A stretch of 31,648 bases of DNA from Fimadaptatus sp948467645 (GTDB taxonomy: Bacteria > Bacillota > Clostridia > Christensenellales > Aristaeellaceae). The notes beneath the pieces were generated by a model. That model worked only from the letters and a program-made list of their open reading frames with translations. It was not told the origin of the DNA and searched no databases. Every line of letters begins with the position of its first letter. Positions within the stretch are counted from its first letter, which is position 1. The position numbers were made by a program, and so were the translations under genes. The stretch lies in contig CAOKFD010000031.1 in assembly GCA_948467645.1 (NCBI GenBank), forward strand, positions 1 through 31,648, in the 5' to 3' direction. Below, in pieces: positions 16,899-24,408 of this stretch.

Positions 16899-16939
16899 CT
16901 CAAAAACGAATCAGACGGGTAATAAGCCCGTAAATTGAG
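16899..16939 (+). other. Intercistronic hairpin before subunit K
   Basis: In the 68-bp gap between subunits I and K, ACGGG (16915-16919) pairs with CCCGT (16927-16931), and CTCAA (16899-16903) can close the structure with TTGAG (16935-16939). It ends just before the AGGAGGA of ntpK. Such a structure could stabilise or set apart the mRNA of the ring subunit, which is needed in many copies. Confidence 0.4.
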
Positions 16940-16958
16940 ATTTAGGAGGAATTACACA

Positions 16959-17426
16959 ATGGAACTTGGACAGATAATCGCGTTGATAGGCGCGGCCCTG
17001 GCGGTAGTCATGGGCGGTATCGGCTCGGCTTACGGCGTGCGCATCGCTGGTCAGGCGACTGCGGGCGTTGTTGCGGAAAATGACGAAGCTTTCGGTAAGT
17101 GCCTTGTTCTGCAGGTTCTGCCCGGTACTCAGGGTATATACGGCTTCCTGATCGGCTTTATCGTGCTGATTAAGACCAACGTCCTGGGCGGCATGATCTC
17201 CCTTACCACTCAGCAGGGCTGGGCTGTGTTCGTATCCTGCCTGCCCATCGCGATAGTGGGCCTTATCTCGGCTGTGTATCAGGGCATGGTTGCCTCCGCT
17301 GCGATCGGCATGGTCGGCCGCAACGCCGAGGCTTCCGGTAAAGGTATAGTCATGACCGTTATGGTTGAGACCTACGCGGTTCTGGCGCTGCTGGCTTCCT
17401 TCCTGATGGTGTGGTTCATAATCTAA
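16959..17426 (+). CDS. ntpK: V-type ATPase rotor ring subunit K
   Basis: This is the 155-residue proteolipid of the membrane rotor, with four transmembrane helices formed by two hairpins. The ion site is well preserved: L54, T57, Q58 and Y61 in LPGTQGIY, Q108 in AVYQGM, and the essential E137 in MVETYA. These match in identity and spacing the Na+ ligands of E. hirae NtpK (L61, T64, Q65, Y68, Q110, E139), so sodium is the likely coupling ion. The first hairpin lacks the carboxylate, as in NtpK. The ATG at 16959 has AGGAGGA 8 nt upstream; an in-frame start at 16935 lies before that site. Confidence 0.95.
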   Translation: MELGQIIALIGAALAVVMGGIGSAYGVRIAGQATAGVVAENDEAFGKCLVLQVLPGTQGIYGFLIGFIVLIKTNVLGGMISLTTQQGWAVFVSCLPIAIVGLISAVYQGMVASAAIGMVGRNAEASGKGIVMTVMVETYAVLALLASFLMVWFII

Positions 17427-17461
17427 ATGACCGCACGTCCCAAGGAAGGAGGGAGGCAGAC

Positions 17462-18064
17462 TTGCTAAGTACTGATTCCATACGCAATAAGATACTCGAA
17501 GATGCGCGCAAAAGCGCGACGCAGATACTTTCCGACGCCGACGTGCGCGCGCAGAAGAACCGCGCCGCCAGCGATAAGCGCATCGCCGACGCGCGCGCAA
17601 AGGCGATGAGCGACGCGCAGGCGCAGGGCGACGAAATGCGCGACCGTATGCTGCGCATGGCGGAGCTGGACATGCGCAAGGAGCTGCTCGGCTCCAAGCG
17701 CGAGGTCATAAGCGAGGCGTTTCAAAAGGCACTCGAACGTATGCGCACGATGGACGTGGCGACGGCGCGCGAGTTTGCGCGAAAGCAGCTGATAGCCAGC
17801 GCGTCAGGCACCGAGACGGTTGTGTTCTCCAAGGCCGACGAGCGCATATTCACGCCCGAGTTTATCGAAAGCGTTAACGAGGAGCTGAAGAAGCTGGGCC
17901 GCAAGGGTCAGCTCAAGGTGGGCAGCGAGCGGCGCGAGACCGGCGGCGGGTTTATACTCAGCGACGGCGGCGCGGACATAATGTGCACCTACGAAGCGCT
18001 GATGAGCGAGGCGCGCGCCGGTATAGAGGGCGACGTGCTCAAGCTCCTTTTCCCGGAACAATGA
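17462..18064 (+). CDS. ntpE: V-type ATPase peripheral stalk subunit E
   Basis: Subunit E pairs with the G/H-like subunit to form the outer stalk that joins the catalytic head to subunit I. The 200-residue protein has a long charged N-terminal helix (about 1-85) and a globular C-terminal domain with the family GGGFILSDGGADIMCTYE segment. The TTG at 17462 is chosen since GGAGGGAGG lies 6 nt upstream; an in-frame ATG at 17411 overlaps the end of subunit K and lies before the ribosome binding site. Confidence 0.9.
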   Translation: MLSTDSIRNKILEDARKSATQILSDADVRAQKNRAASDKRIADARAKAMSDAQAQGDEMRDRMLRMAELDMRKELLGSKREVISEAFQKALERMRTMDVATAREFARKQLIASASGTETVVFSKADERIFTPEFIESVNEELKKLGRKGQLKVGSERRETGGGFILSDGGADIMCTYEALMSEARAGIEGDVLKLLFPEQ

Positions 18065-18111
18065 CGACTGCGCCCGGGGCTGCGGCTCATGGGCGGGAGA
18101 TGATGTGAATT

Positions 18112-19104
18112 ATGGCAACGAGTCAGGCATATGCGGTTGGCCGCGTGCGAGTGCTCGAAAGGGGACTGTTGGGCCGCGCCGGGCTGGAAAGACTGCTTGC
18201 GGCCCGTACGCCGCAGGAGTTTTGCCGTATGCTGGGCGAGATGGGCTGGGGCGACGCGTCCAATCAGCGCGAGGTTGAGGAACTGGCCGAGCGCCATGTG
18301 CGCGACGCCAGCGAGCTGATGGCCGAGGCCGCCAGCGACCGGCGCGTGACGGACTGCTTCGGATACCGCTACGACGCGCATAACCTAAAGCTGCTGCTCA
18401 AGGCGCAGGCGCTGGGGCGAATCGGCGAGGCGGACAGTCTGCCGCTGATGCACGGCGGCACGGTGAGCGCCGACGACGCGGTTAAGGCCGTGCGCGACGG
18501 TCACTTCGACGCCTTCGCTCCCGAGCTAAAACAGACCGCCGAGGAACTGATTGGCGAAACCGCGGTTAAGGTGGATCCGCTTGCGATTGACGCAAGGCTG
18601 GATCAGGCCACCTACCGCCAGATTGAGCGCAATCTAAGGCACGGCGCGCCCCGCGAGATACGCGATTACTTTATCGCACAGGTGGACTTGACCAATCTGC
18701 TTATCAGGCTGCGCGTGCGCGCTATGGGGCGCACGGGCGAGTTCGCACGTAAGCTCATGCTGCCCGGCGGCAAGGTGAACATCGAAAAGCTGGCCGCCGC
18801 CGAAAGCATCGCCGACCTGCGCGAACTATATGATGGCAAGGACTACTGGCCGCGCCTGAGGCGCGTGCTGGAGGAGAGCGAACAGACGGGCGATCTCACG
18901 CCGGTTGAAAAGCTGCGCGACGACTATCTTAAGGATATGATCGAGAAGCACCGGTACGAGCCGCTCAGTATGCTTCCGCTGGTGGGCTATATGATCGCGC
19001 GCGAGCGCGAAGCCGCAGCGGTGCGCATGATTATGACCGCGCTGATAAACCGCTTCCCGGTGGACAAGCTGCGCGAAAGGCTGCGTGATATGTATGGCAA
19101 CTAA
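18112..19104 (+). CDS. ntpC: V-type ATPase subunit C
   Basis: This is the 330-residue central funnel subunit (subunit C of prokaryotic V-ATPases, like eukaryotic subunit d) that links the rotor shaft to the K ring. It is all alpha-helical and shows the three similar domains typical of the vATP-synt_AC39 family, with YDAHNLKLLLKA and VDLTNLLIRLRVRAM as recognisable repeats. The ATG at 18112 has GGGAG 12 nt upstream, a somewhat long spacing. It overlaps the subunit F start by about 11 nt. Confidence 0.93.
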   Translation: MATSQAYAVGRVRVLERGLLGRAGLERLLAARTPQEFCRMLGEMGWGDASNQREVEELAERHVRDASELMAEAASDRRVTDCFGYRYDAHNLKLLLKAQALGRIGEADSLPLMHGGTVSADDAVKAVRDGHFDAFAPELKQTAEELIGETAVKVDPLAIDARLDQATYRQIERNLRHGAPREIRDYFIAQVDLTNLLIRLRVRAMGRTGEFARKLMLPGGKVNIEKLAAAESIADLRELYDGKDYWPRLRRVLEESEQTGDLTPVEKLRDDYLKDMIEKHRYEPLSMLPLVGYMIAREREAAAVRMIMTALINRFPVDKLRERLRDMYGN

Positions 19105-19414
19105 GATGGCGGCTGTGGGCGAGCGCGACGCGGTATTGGCGTTTCAGGCGGTAGGACTGCGCGTGGAACCCGTGGAAACGCCCGAAGAAGCGTCCCACGC
19201 GGTTAACGCGCTGGCTAAAGAGGGGTATTCGATAATCCTTGTGACCGAGCGCACCGCGCAGGGCATTGAGGAGACAATATCCAAGTACAAAACCATGCCC
19301 ACCCCGGCGATAATACCCATACCCGGTGCGGGCGGCACCAGCGGCTACGCGCGCGCGGCGATGAAGGCCAATATGGAAAAGGCCGTGGGCGCGGACATAT
19401 TGATGAATCAGTGA
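19094..19414 (+). CDS. ntpG: V-type ATPase subunit F
   Basis: Subunit F (NtpG in E. hirae) forms the central shaft with subunit D and activates ATP hydrolysis. The 106-residue protein shows the family pattern VGERDAVLAFQAVGL near the N-terminus, the ILVTERTAQ strand-helix and the IPIPGAGG loop. The ATG at 19094 overlaps the end of subunit C; a later ATG at 19106 would start MAAVGERDAV and is also possible. Confidence 0.92.
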   Translation: MATKMAAVGERDAVLAFQAVGLRVEPVETPEEASHAVNALAKEGYSIILVTERTAQGIEETISKYKTMPTPAIIPIPGAGGTSGYARAAMKANMEKAVGADILMNQ

Positions 19415-19417
19415 GGC

Positions 19418-19473
19418 GCGTCCGGCGCGGACGCAAATGCCGCGCGCGGCGAAATAACAGCGCGCCGCGGCAT
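19418..19473 (+). other. Two GC hairpins between subunits F and A
   Basis: GCGTCCG (19418-19424) pairs with CGGACGC (19428-19434) over a 3-nt loop. Then ATGCCGCG (19437-19444) pairs with CGCGGCAT (19466-19473). No T-run follows. They fill the largest gap in the operon (83 bp), between the stalk/membrane genes and the catalytic A-B-D genes, and may act as an mRNA processing or stability point. Confidence 0.5.
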
Positions 19474-19497
19474 CTGAAAGTGGGGTAAGTGTAAATA

Positions 19498-21255
19498 ATG
19501 CAGCAGGGAACCATAGTAAAGGTTGCCGGCCCGCTGATAGTCGCCTCCGGAATGGGCGACAGCCGTATGTATGACGTGGTGCGCGTGTCCGATAAGCGCC
19601 TGGTTGGCGAAATTATCGAGCTGCGCGGCGACCGCGCGTCCATACAGGTTTATGAAGAGACCAGCGGCCTGGGGCCGGGCGACCCGGTAACATCCACCGG
19701 CTCGCCGCTTTCGGTCGAACTGGGGCCGGGACTTATTGAATCGATATTCGATGGTATACAGCGCCCGCTGACCACGATATATGCTCAGGCGGGCGACCGC
19801 ATCACGCGCGGCGTGGACGTTAAGTCGCTGGATCACGACAAGAAGTGGAACTTCAAGGCGCGCGCCCAAAAGGGCGACATTGTTAAGGGCGGCGACATAA
19901 TCGGCGTTGTGCAGGAAACATCGGTAGTGGAGCACCGCATAATGGTGCCCGCCGAATACGAGGGCGAAATCACCGCGATCAAGTCCGGCTCCTACACGCT
20001 GGACGAAACCGTGGCCACGCTCAAGACCGCAAACGGCACCGTCAATCTGACCATGCTTCAGCGCTGGCCGGTGCGCCGCGGCCGTCCCTATAAAGAAAAG
20101 ATCGCGCCCGATCAGCCCATGGTGACCGGCCAGCGCGTAATCGACACGTTCTTCCCGATCGCGCGCGGCGGCGTGGCGGCAGTGCCCGGCCCGTTCGGCA
20201 GCGGCAAGACCGTGGTTCAGCATCAGCTTGCAAAGTGGGCTGATGCGGACATAATCGTATACGTAGGCTGCGGCGAGCGCGGCAACGAGATGACCGACGT
20301 TCTGATGGAGTTCCCGGAGCTGCACGATCCGCGCACCGGCGAAAGCCTGATGAAGCGTACCGTGCTTATCGCCAACACCTCCGACATGCCCGTTGCGGCG
20401 CGCGAAGCGTCGATATACACCGGCATAACCATCGCCGAGTACTTCCGCGATATGGGCTATAAGGTGGCTATCATGGCCGACTCCACGTCGCGCTGGGCCG
20501 AGGCTCTGCGTGAAATGTCCGGCCGTCTTGAAGAAATGCCCGGTGAAGAAGGCTATCCGGCCTACCTCGCCAGCCGCATCGCCGAGTTCTACGAGCGCGC
20601 GGGCTGGGTCGAGTGCCTGGGCAGCGACGGCCGCACCGGCGCGATATCCGCAATCGGCGCGGTTTCCCCGCCCGGCGGCGATATATCCGAACCCGTAAGC
20701 CAGGCCACGCTGCGCATAGTAAAGGTGTTCTGGGGTCTGAGCGCGTCGCTGGCGTATAAGCGCCACTTCCCGGCCATCGACTGGCTGCAGAGCTATTCGC
20801 TGTACGTGGACAGGCTGTCGCGCTGGTTCAACGACAACGTTGCGCCCGACTGGATGCAGCTGCGTCAGCAGGCATTGGCCACGCTTCAGGATGAGTCCGA
20901 GCTTAACGAAATCGTTCAGCTGGTCGGTATCGACGCGCTGAGCTGGAAGGACAGGCTCAAGCTGGAAGTCGCGCGCATGATCCGCGAGGACTACCTGCAC
21001 CAGAACGCGTTCGACGAGGTGGATACCTATACCTCGCTCGAAAAGCAGTACCGTATGCTCCGCCTTATCATTCAGTACCTCGAGCGCGGCTCGGCGGCGC
21101 TGGACGCGGGCGCGGATCTTAGCAAGGTGACGGGCCTTAAGGTGCGCGAGCGCATTGGCCGCGCCAAGTATATACCCGAGGAAGACATACGCGACTTTGA
21201 CAGCATAGAGAGCGAGCTTAGCGACCAGATGAGCGCGCTGACGGAGGGCGTTTGA
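19498..21255 (+). CDS. ntpA: V-type ATPase catalytic subunit A
   Basis: Subunit A carries the ATP-hydrolysing sites of the V1 head. The 585-residue length is normal. The P-loop GPFGSGKT is at residues 231-238 (K237), the catalytic glutamate is E260 in GCGERGNE, and the SRWAEALREMSGRLEEMPGE region is characteristic. The extra non-homologous domain that distinguishes A from F-type beta subunits is present (about 110-200, DHDKKWNFKARAQKGDIV). The ribosome binding site is weak (GGGG at 19482-19485). The stop overlaps the frame just before subunit B. Confidence 0.97.
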   Translation: MQQGTIVKVAGPLIVASGMGDSRMYDVVRVSDKRLVGEIIELRGDRASIQVYEETSGLGPGDPVTSTGSPLSVELGPGLIESIFDGIQRPLTTIYAQAGDRITRGVDVKSLDHDKKWNFKARAQKGDIVKGGDIIGVVQETSVVEHRIMVPAEYEGEITAIKSGSYTLDETVATLKTANGTVNLTMLQRWPVRRGRPYKEKIAPDQPMVTGQRVIDTFFPIARGGVAAVPGPFGSGKTVVQHQLAKWADADIIVYVGCGERGNEMTDVLMEFPELHDPRTGESLMKRTVLIANTSDMPVAAREASIYTGITIAEYFRDMGYKVAIMADSTSRWAEALREMSGRLEEMPGEEGYPAYLASRIAEFYERAGWVECLGSDGRTGAISAIGAVSPPGGDISEPVSQATLRIVKVFWGLSASLAYKRHFPAIDWLQSYSLYVDRLSRWFNDNVAPDWMQLRQQALATLQDESELNEIVQLVGIDALSWKDRLKLEVARMIREDYLHQNAFDEVDTYTSLEKQYRMLRLIIQYLERGSAALDAGADLSKVTGLKVRERIGRAKYIPEEDIRDFDSIESELSDQMSALTEGV

Positions 21256-21257
21256 CG

Positions 21258-22646
21258 ATGCTTAAAGAATATTCTACTATACGCGAGGTCGTCGGCCCGC
21301 TGATGCTGGTCGAGGGCGTAAGCGGCGTAAAGTACGACGAACTGGTCGAGATTGAACAGGCAAACGGCGAGAAGCGCTCCGGCCGCGTGCTGGAGGTGGA
21401 CGGCGATAAGGCGATGGTGCAGCTGTTCGAAAGCAGCCAGGGCCTTAAAATATCCACGAGCAAGGCGCGCTTCCTGGGCCGCAGTATAGAGCTGAGCGTG
21501 TCCATGGATATGCTGGGGCGCGTATTTGACGGCATGGGCCGCCCGCGCGACAATGGCCCCGAGATTATCCCCGAAATGCGGCTGGATATGAACGGTTCGC
21601 CCATCAACCCCGCGGCGCGCGACTACCCCAGCGAGTTCATTCAGACCGGTATATCGGCCATCGACGGCCTTAACACGCTGGTTCGCGGCCAGAAGCTGCC
21701 CGTGTTCTCGGGAAGCGGCCTGCCCCACGCACAGCTGGCGGCGCAGATCGCGCGTCAGGCCAAGGTGCTGGGCGGCGATTCCAGCAACTTCGCCGTCGTG
21801 TTCGGCGCGATAGGCATTACGTTTGAGGAAGCCGACTTCTTCATAAGCGACTTCCGCCGCACCGGCGCTATCGAGCGCGCCGTGCTGTTCATGAACCTGG
21901 CGAACGACCCGGCCATTGAGCGTATCGCGACCCCGCGCATGGCGCTGACCGCGGCCGAATACCTGGCTTATGAAAAGGGTATGCACGTACTGGTTATACT
22001 TACCGATATAACCAACTACGCCGAGGCGCTGCGCGAGGTTTCCGCCGCGCGCAAGGAAGTGCCCGGCCGCCGCGGCTATCCGGGCTATCTGTACACCGAC
22101 CTTGCGACGATGTACGAGCGCGCGGGCCGTATCCGCGGCAAGAGCGGTTCGGTAACGCAGATACCGATACTGACCATGCCCGAGGACGACAAGACCCACC
22201 CGATTCCCGACCTGACCGGCTATATAACCGAGGGTCAGATAATACTTTCGCGCGAACTCTACCGTCGCGGCATAGAGCCGCCGATAGACGTGCTGCCGTC
22301 GCTGAGCCGTCTGAAGGACAAGGGCATAGGCGCGGGCAAGACGCGCGAGGACCATGCGCCCACTATGAACCAGCTGTTCGCGGCGTATTCGCGCGGTAAG
22401 GAAGCCAAGGAGTTGGCCGTAATACTGGGCGACGCGGCGCTGTCGGACGAGGATAAGCTCTACGCAAAGTTCGCCGAGGCGTTCGAGGAAAAGTACGTGT
22501 CGCAGGGCTACGACACCAACCGCTCGATCGAGGAGACGCTGAACCTGGGCTGGGAGCTGCTTAAAATACTGCCAAGGTCTGAGCTGAAGCGTATCCGCGA
22601 CGATATGCTGGATAAGTACATGGGCCCGGCGGAAGGTGATGAATAA
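21258..22646 (+). CDS. ntpB: V-type ATPase non-catalytic subunit B
   Basis: Subunit B alternates with A in the V1 hexamer and forms the interface nucleotide sites. The 462-residue protein has the degenerate P-loop region LPVFSGSGLPHAQLAAQI, and SAARKEVPGRRGYPGYLYTDLATMYERAG, typical of B. GYITEGQI and KGIGAGKTREDH are further signatures. The ATG at 21258 is preferred over TTG at 21252 because GGAGGG lies 9 nt upstream of the former. The gene follows A after 2 nt and its stop overlaps the D start by 1 nt (TAATG). Confidence 0.97.
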   Translation: MLKEYSTIREVVGPLMLVEGVSGVKYDELVEIEQANGEKRSGRVLEVDGDKAMVQLFESSQGLKISTSKARFLGRSIELSVSMDMLGRVFDGMGRPRDNGPEIIPEMRLDMNGSPINPAARDYPSEFIQTGISAIDGLNTLVRGQKLPVFSGSGLPHAQLAAQIARQAKVLGGDSSNFAVVFGAIGITFEEADFFISDFRRTGAIERAVLFMNLANDPAIERIATPRMALTAAEYLAYEKGMHVLVILTDITNYAEALREVSAARKEVPGRRGYPGYLYTDLATMYERAGRIRGKSGSVTQIPILTMPEDDKTHPIPDLTGYITEGQIILSRELYRRGIEPPIDVLPSLSRLKDKGIGAGKTREDHAPTMNQLFAAYSRGKEAKELAVILGDAALSDEDKLYAKFAEAFEEKYVSQGYDTNRSIEETLNLGWELLKILPRSELKRIRDDMLDKYMGPAEGDE

Positions 22647-23293
22647 TGGCGGGCACGCTGACGGTCAACCCCACGCGAATGGAGCTGACGCGCCTGAAGC
22701 GCCGGCTCAAAACCGCCACGCGCGGCCATAAGCTGCTAAAGGACAAGCGCGATGAAATGATGCGCCGCTTCGTGCTGCTTATACGCGAGAATCAGCGCAT
22801 AAGGCTGCAGGTAGAGGAAAAGCTGGGCATGGCGCTGGGCGAGTTCGCGATATGCCGCGGCGCAATGGATTCGGCCATGCTGGAGCAGGCGCTTATGTAC
22901 CCGGTGCGCACCGCCGACGTCGAAGTGGGCACGACCAATATAATGTCGGTCAAGGTGCCTACGTTCGCCATCGACAAGGAAGCTCTGGGCGAAACGCAGC
23001 TCAGCTACGGCCTTGTGCAGACTTCGGCGCAGCTGGACGGCGCGATAGAACAGCTCGCGGACGTGCTGCCCGACCTGATCGCGCTGGCGCAGATCGAAAA
23101 GACCTGCGACATGCTGGCCGATGAGATCGAAAAGACGCGCCGCCGCGTAAACGCGCTGGAATACGTGATGATACCGCAGTTTGAACAGACCATACGCATG
23201 ATAACCATGAAGCTGGAGGAAAACGAACGCGGCACCACCACGCGCCTTATGAAGGTAAAGAGCATGATAGCCGAACGCGATGCGGCCGGCTGA
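22646..23293 (+). CDS. ntpD: V-type ATPase central shaft subunit D
   Basis: Subunit D is the rotating shaft inside the A3B3 head, a long antiparallel coiled coil. The 215-residue protein starts with the family-typical VNPTRMELTRLKRRLKTA and ends with a matching long helix (ALEYVMIPQFEQTIRMI). The ATG overlaps the subunit B stop; GGAAGGTGA inside ntpB is the ribosome binding site. It is the last gene of the operon, followed by a strong terminator. Confidence 0.95.
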   Translation: MAGTLTVNPTRMELTRLKRRLKTATRGHKLLKDKRDEMMRRFVLLIRENQRIRLQVEEKLGMALGEFAICRGAMDSAMLEQALMYPVRTADVEVGTTNIMSVKVPTFAIDKEALGETQLSYGLVQTSAQLDGAIEQLADVLPDLIALAQIEKTCDMLADEIEKTRRRVNALEYVMIPQFEQTIRMITMKLEENERGTTTRLMKVKSMIAERDAAG

Positions 23294-23306
23294 TATGTGC
23301 GGTATA

Positions 23307-23339
23307 CGTCCCGGAAGCATTTGCTTTCGGGGCGTTTTT
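23307..23339 (+). terminator. Terminator of the V-ATPase operon
   Basis: A stem of up to 13 bp (CGTCCCGGAAGCA at 23307-23319 with TGCTTTCGGGGCG at 23322-23334, including G-T pairs) has a very short loop and is followed by five T (23335-23339). It is a strong intrinsic terminator 14 nt after the subunit D stop. Confidence 0.9.
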
Positions 23340-23590
23340 GTATGGAAGGGAAAATTGTTTTTGGTACAGGCAGACTTTAAGCAGACGTGGTTTGTACTGT
23401 GCTTAGGCAGGGCTGTACCTGATGTTTAATCGAATCGGCGGATTTTGACTGCCTGAAAGCATACGGATTTTAAGGTGGGAAGCGCTGGTGGCCTTAAACG
23501 AAGCCCGGATATGCAAAGCGCCTCGCGCGTGCAGCCTTAACCAGCCGCACGCGCGGGACGTATTTCTTCATGCCAGGCTATAAGCGCGCG
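23340..23590. other. Intergenic region after the V-ATPase operon
   Basis: No gene was found in these 250 bp. GGTACAG (23363-23369) and CTGTACC (23413-23419) form an inverted repeat. A stronger hairpin, CGCGCGTGC (23524-23532) with GCACGCGCG (23547-23555), lies downstream of the minus-strand coat genes and may terminate them weakly; there is no good T-run. Confidence 0.45.
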
Positions 23591-23842
23591 TTATTGCACG
23601 CCCACGAACTTCTGCTTTACCTTGTCGATCTGCGGCTGTTGCGCCTGTTCAGACGGATACCAGCCGCTTTGCGCCATCTGGCCGTATATATTTTGCTGCA
23701 TACATAGCGACTGACTAAGCGCCTGATCGAACGCGCCGTGTATATTCGCGGTGCTGCTTTCTATCGCGCCGTGCATGTACAGGTCGCATACGCCCTTTTC
23801 GGTCTGAAGCAGGTCTTCCATTATCGTCTTATCATTCTTCAT
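23591..23842 (-). CDS. CotF-like spore coat protein
   Basis: The 83-residue protein matches the CotF/COG5577 spore coat family: DKTIMEDLLQTEKGVCDLYM, followed by MQQNIYGQMAQSGWYP, and a Gln-rich C-terminus. These proteins are helical, ferritin-like, and located in the spore coat. ATG 23842 has AAGGAGG about 7 nt upstream; that site overlaps the stop codon of the preceding small gene, so the two are coupled. It indicates a spore-forming host. Confidence 0.88.
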   Translation of the reverse strand: MKNDKTIMEDLLQTEKGVCDLYMHGAIESSTANIHGAFDQALSQSLCMQQNIYGQMAQSGWYPSEQAQQPQIDKVKQKFVGVQ

Positions 23843-23855
23843 ACCTAACGCCTCC

Positions 23856-24029
23856 TTATATCAGATTGTACAGGGTGTTGAATAGCTGCTGATGCTGCTG
23901 GCCCAACTGGCGCGCGAGGTTTTTCAGGTTCTGATCGGACAGCGCCTGCTCGGCCTGGCGGCACTGCGTCATCAGAAACTGCTCGTGCCCCAGCGCGTCC
24001 TCAATGTACATAAGCTCCTTGGGACTCAT
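23856..24029 (-). CDS. Small CotF-family companion coat protein
   Basis: This is a 57-residue helical protein starting SPKELMYIEDALGHEQFL, which resembles the short CotF-like proteins often found just before a CotF gene in Clostridia. It may be the N-terminal helical pair split from the larger coat protein. The ATG at 24029 has GGAGGTGG 5 nt upstream; an upstream in-frame GTG lies inside that site. It precedes the 83-residue coat gene by 13 bp. Confidence 0.8.
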   Translation of the reverse strand: MSPKELMYIEDALGHEQFLMTQCRQAEQALSDQNLKNLARQLGQQHQQLFNTLYNLI

Positions 24030-24096
24030 TAAAACCACCTCCGCATTTAATGATGCGCAATGCGCGCCGCCGCAATCCGCGCAAAAAATTGGCAGG

Positions 24097-24126
24097 AAAG
24101 TATGGGTAGTGCGCGACTTAAAATGG
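24097..24126 (-). promoter_or_regulatory. Candidate sigma-E-type sporulation promoter
   Basis: On the minus strand CCATTTT (24126-24120) is followed after 15 nt by CATACTTT (24104-24097). This resembles the sigma-E consensus (KMATATT, 14-15 nt, CATACANT) with a few mismatches. It stands about 60 nt before the first coat gene. No sigma-A promoter was seen there. Confidence 0.35.
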
Positions 24127-24129
24127 CAA

Positions 24130-24232
24130 TCTCAGGCGCGAATTGAACTGCTCTTGCATTGCAAAGCTTAACTCAGCGCGCTTCAACTTGCGAAAAATCC
24201 ACTCGGATTTTTTTCGTATTTTCAGCCTGAGA
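24130..24232. repeat. Degenerate relative of the 164-bp repeat family
   Basis: TCTCAGGC (24130-24137) and GCCTGAGA (24225-24232) are inverted ends. The interior CAAAGCTTAACTCAGCGCGC aligns with CAAAGCTCGACTTAGCGCTG of the intact copies at 26913 and 30305. An AAAAATCC/GGATTTTT hairpin (24193-24212) lies inside and may terminate transcripts. I judge it an old decayed copy; similarity was judged by eye. Confidence 0.45.
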
Positions 24233-24348
24233 TGCGCTCTCTATGCGCGCCGAGAGCAAACGCATCGCGCATTCGGCAGGCGCGTTTAATATTAAGGCGG
24301 GTTCGAATGGCAGGGCAAACTATATACGCATAATAGCAATTAATTTAC

Positions 24349-24377
24349 TTGACTTACACCAATACATGACATATAAT
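24349..24377 (+). promoter_or_regulatory. Promoter of the condensation-like gene
   Basis: TTGACT (24349-24354) and TATAAT (24372-24377) are separated by 17 nt. The start near 24384 gives a 25-nt leader before ATG 24409, which rules out the TTG at 24388 as a useful start. Confidence 0.8.
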
Positions 24378-24408
24378 TTACTTATAATTGACGTGTGGGG
24401 TAATGAAT

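Noticed and set aside
19408..21000. Long minus-strand frame opposite ATPase subunit A
   Set aside because: Shadow of ntpA, with no ribosome binding site and no recognisable domain. The same applies to the minus-strand frames opposite ntpI, ntpB, dnaG and the GH36-like gene.
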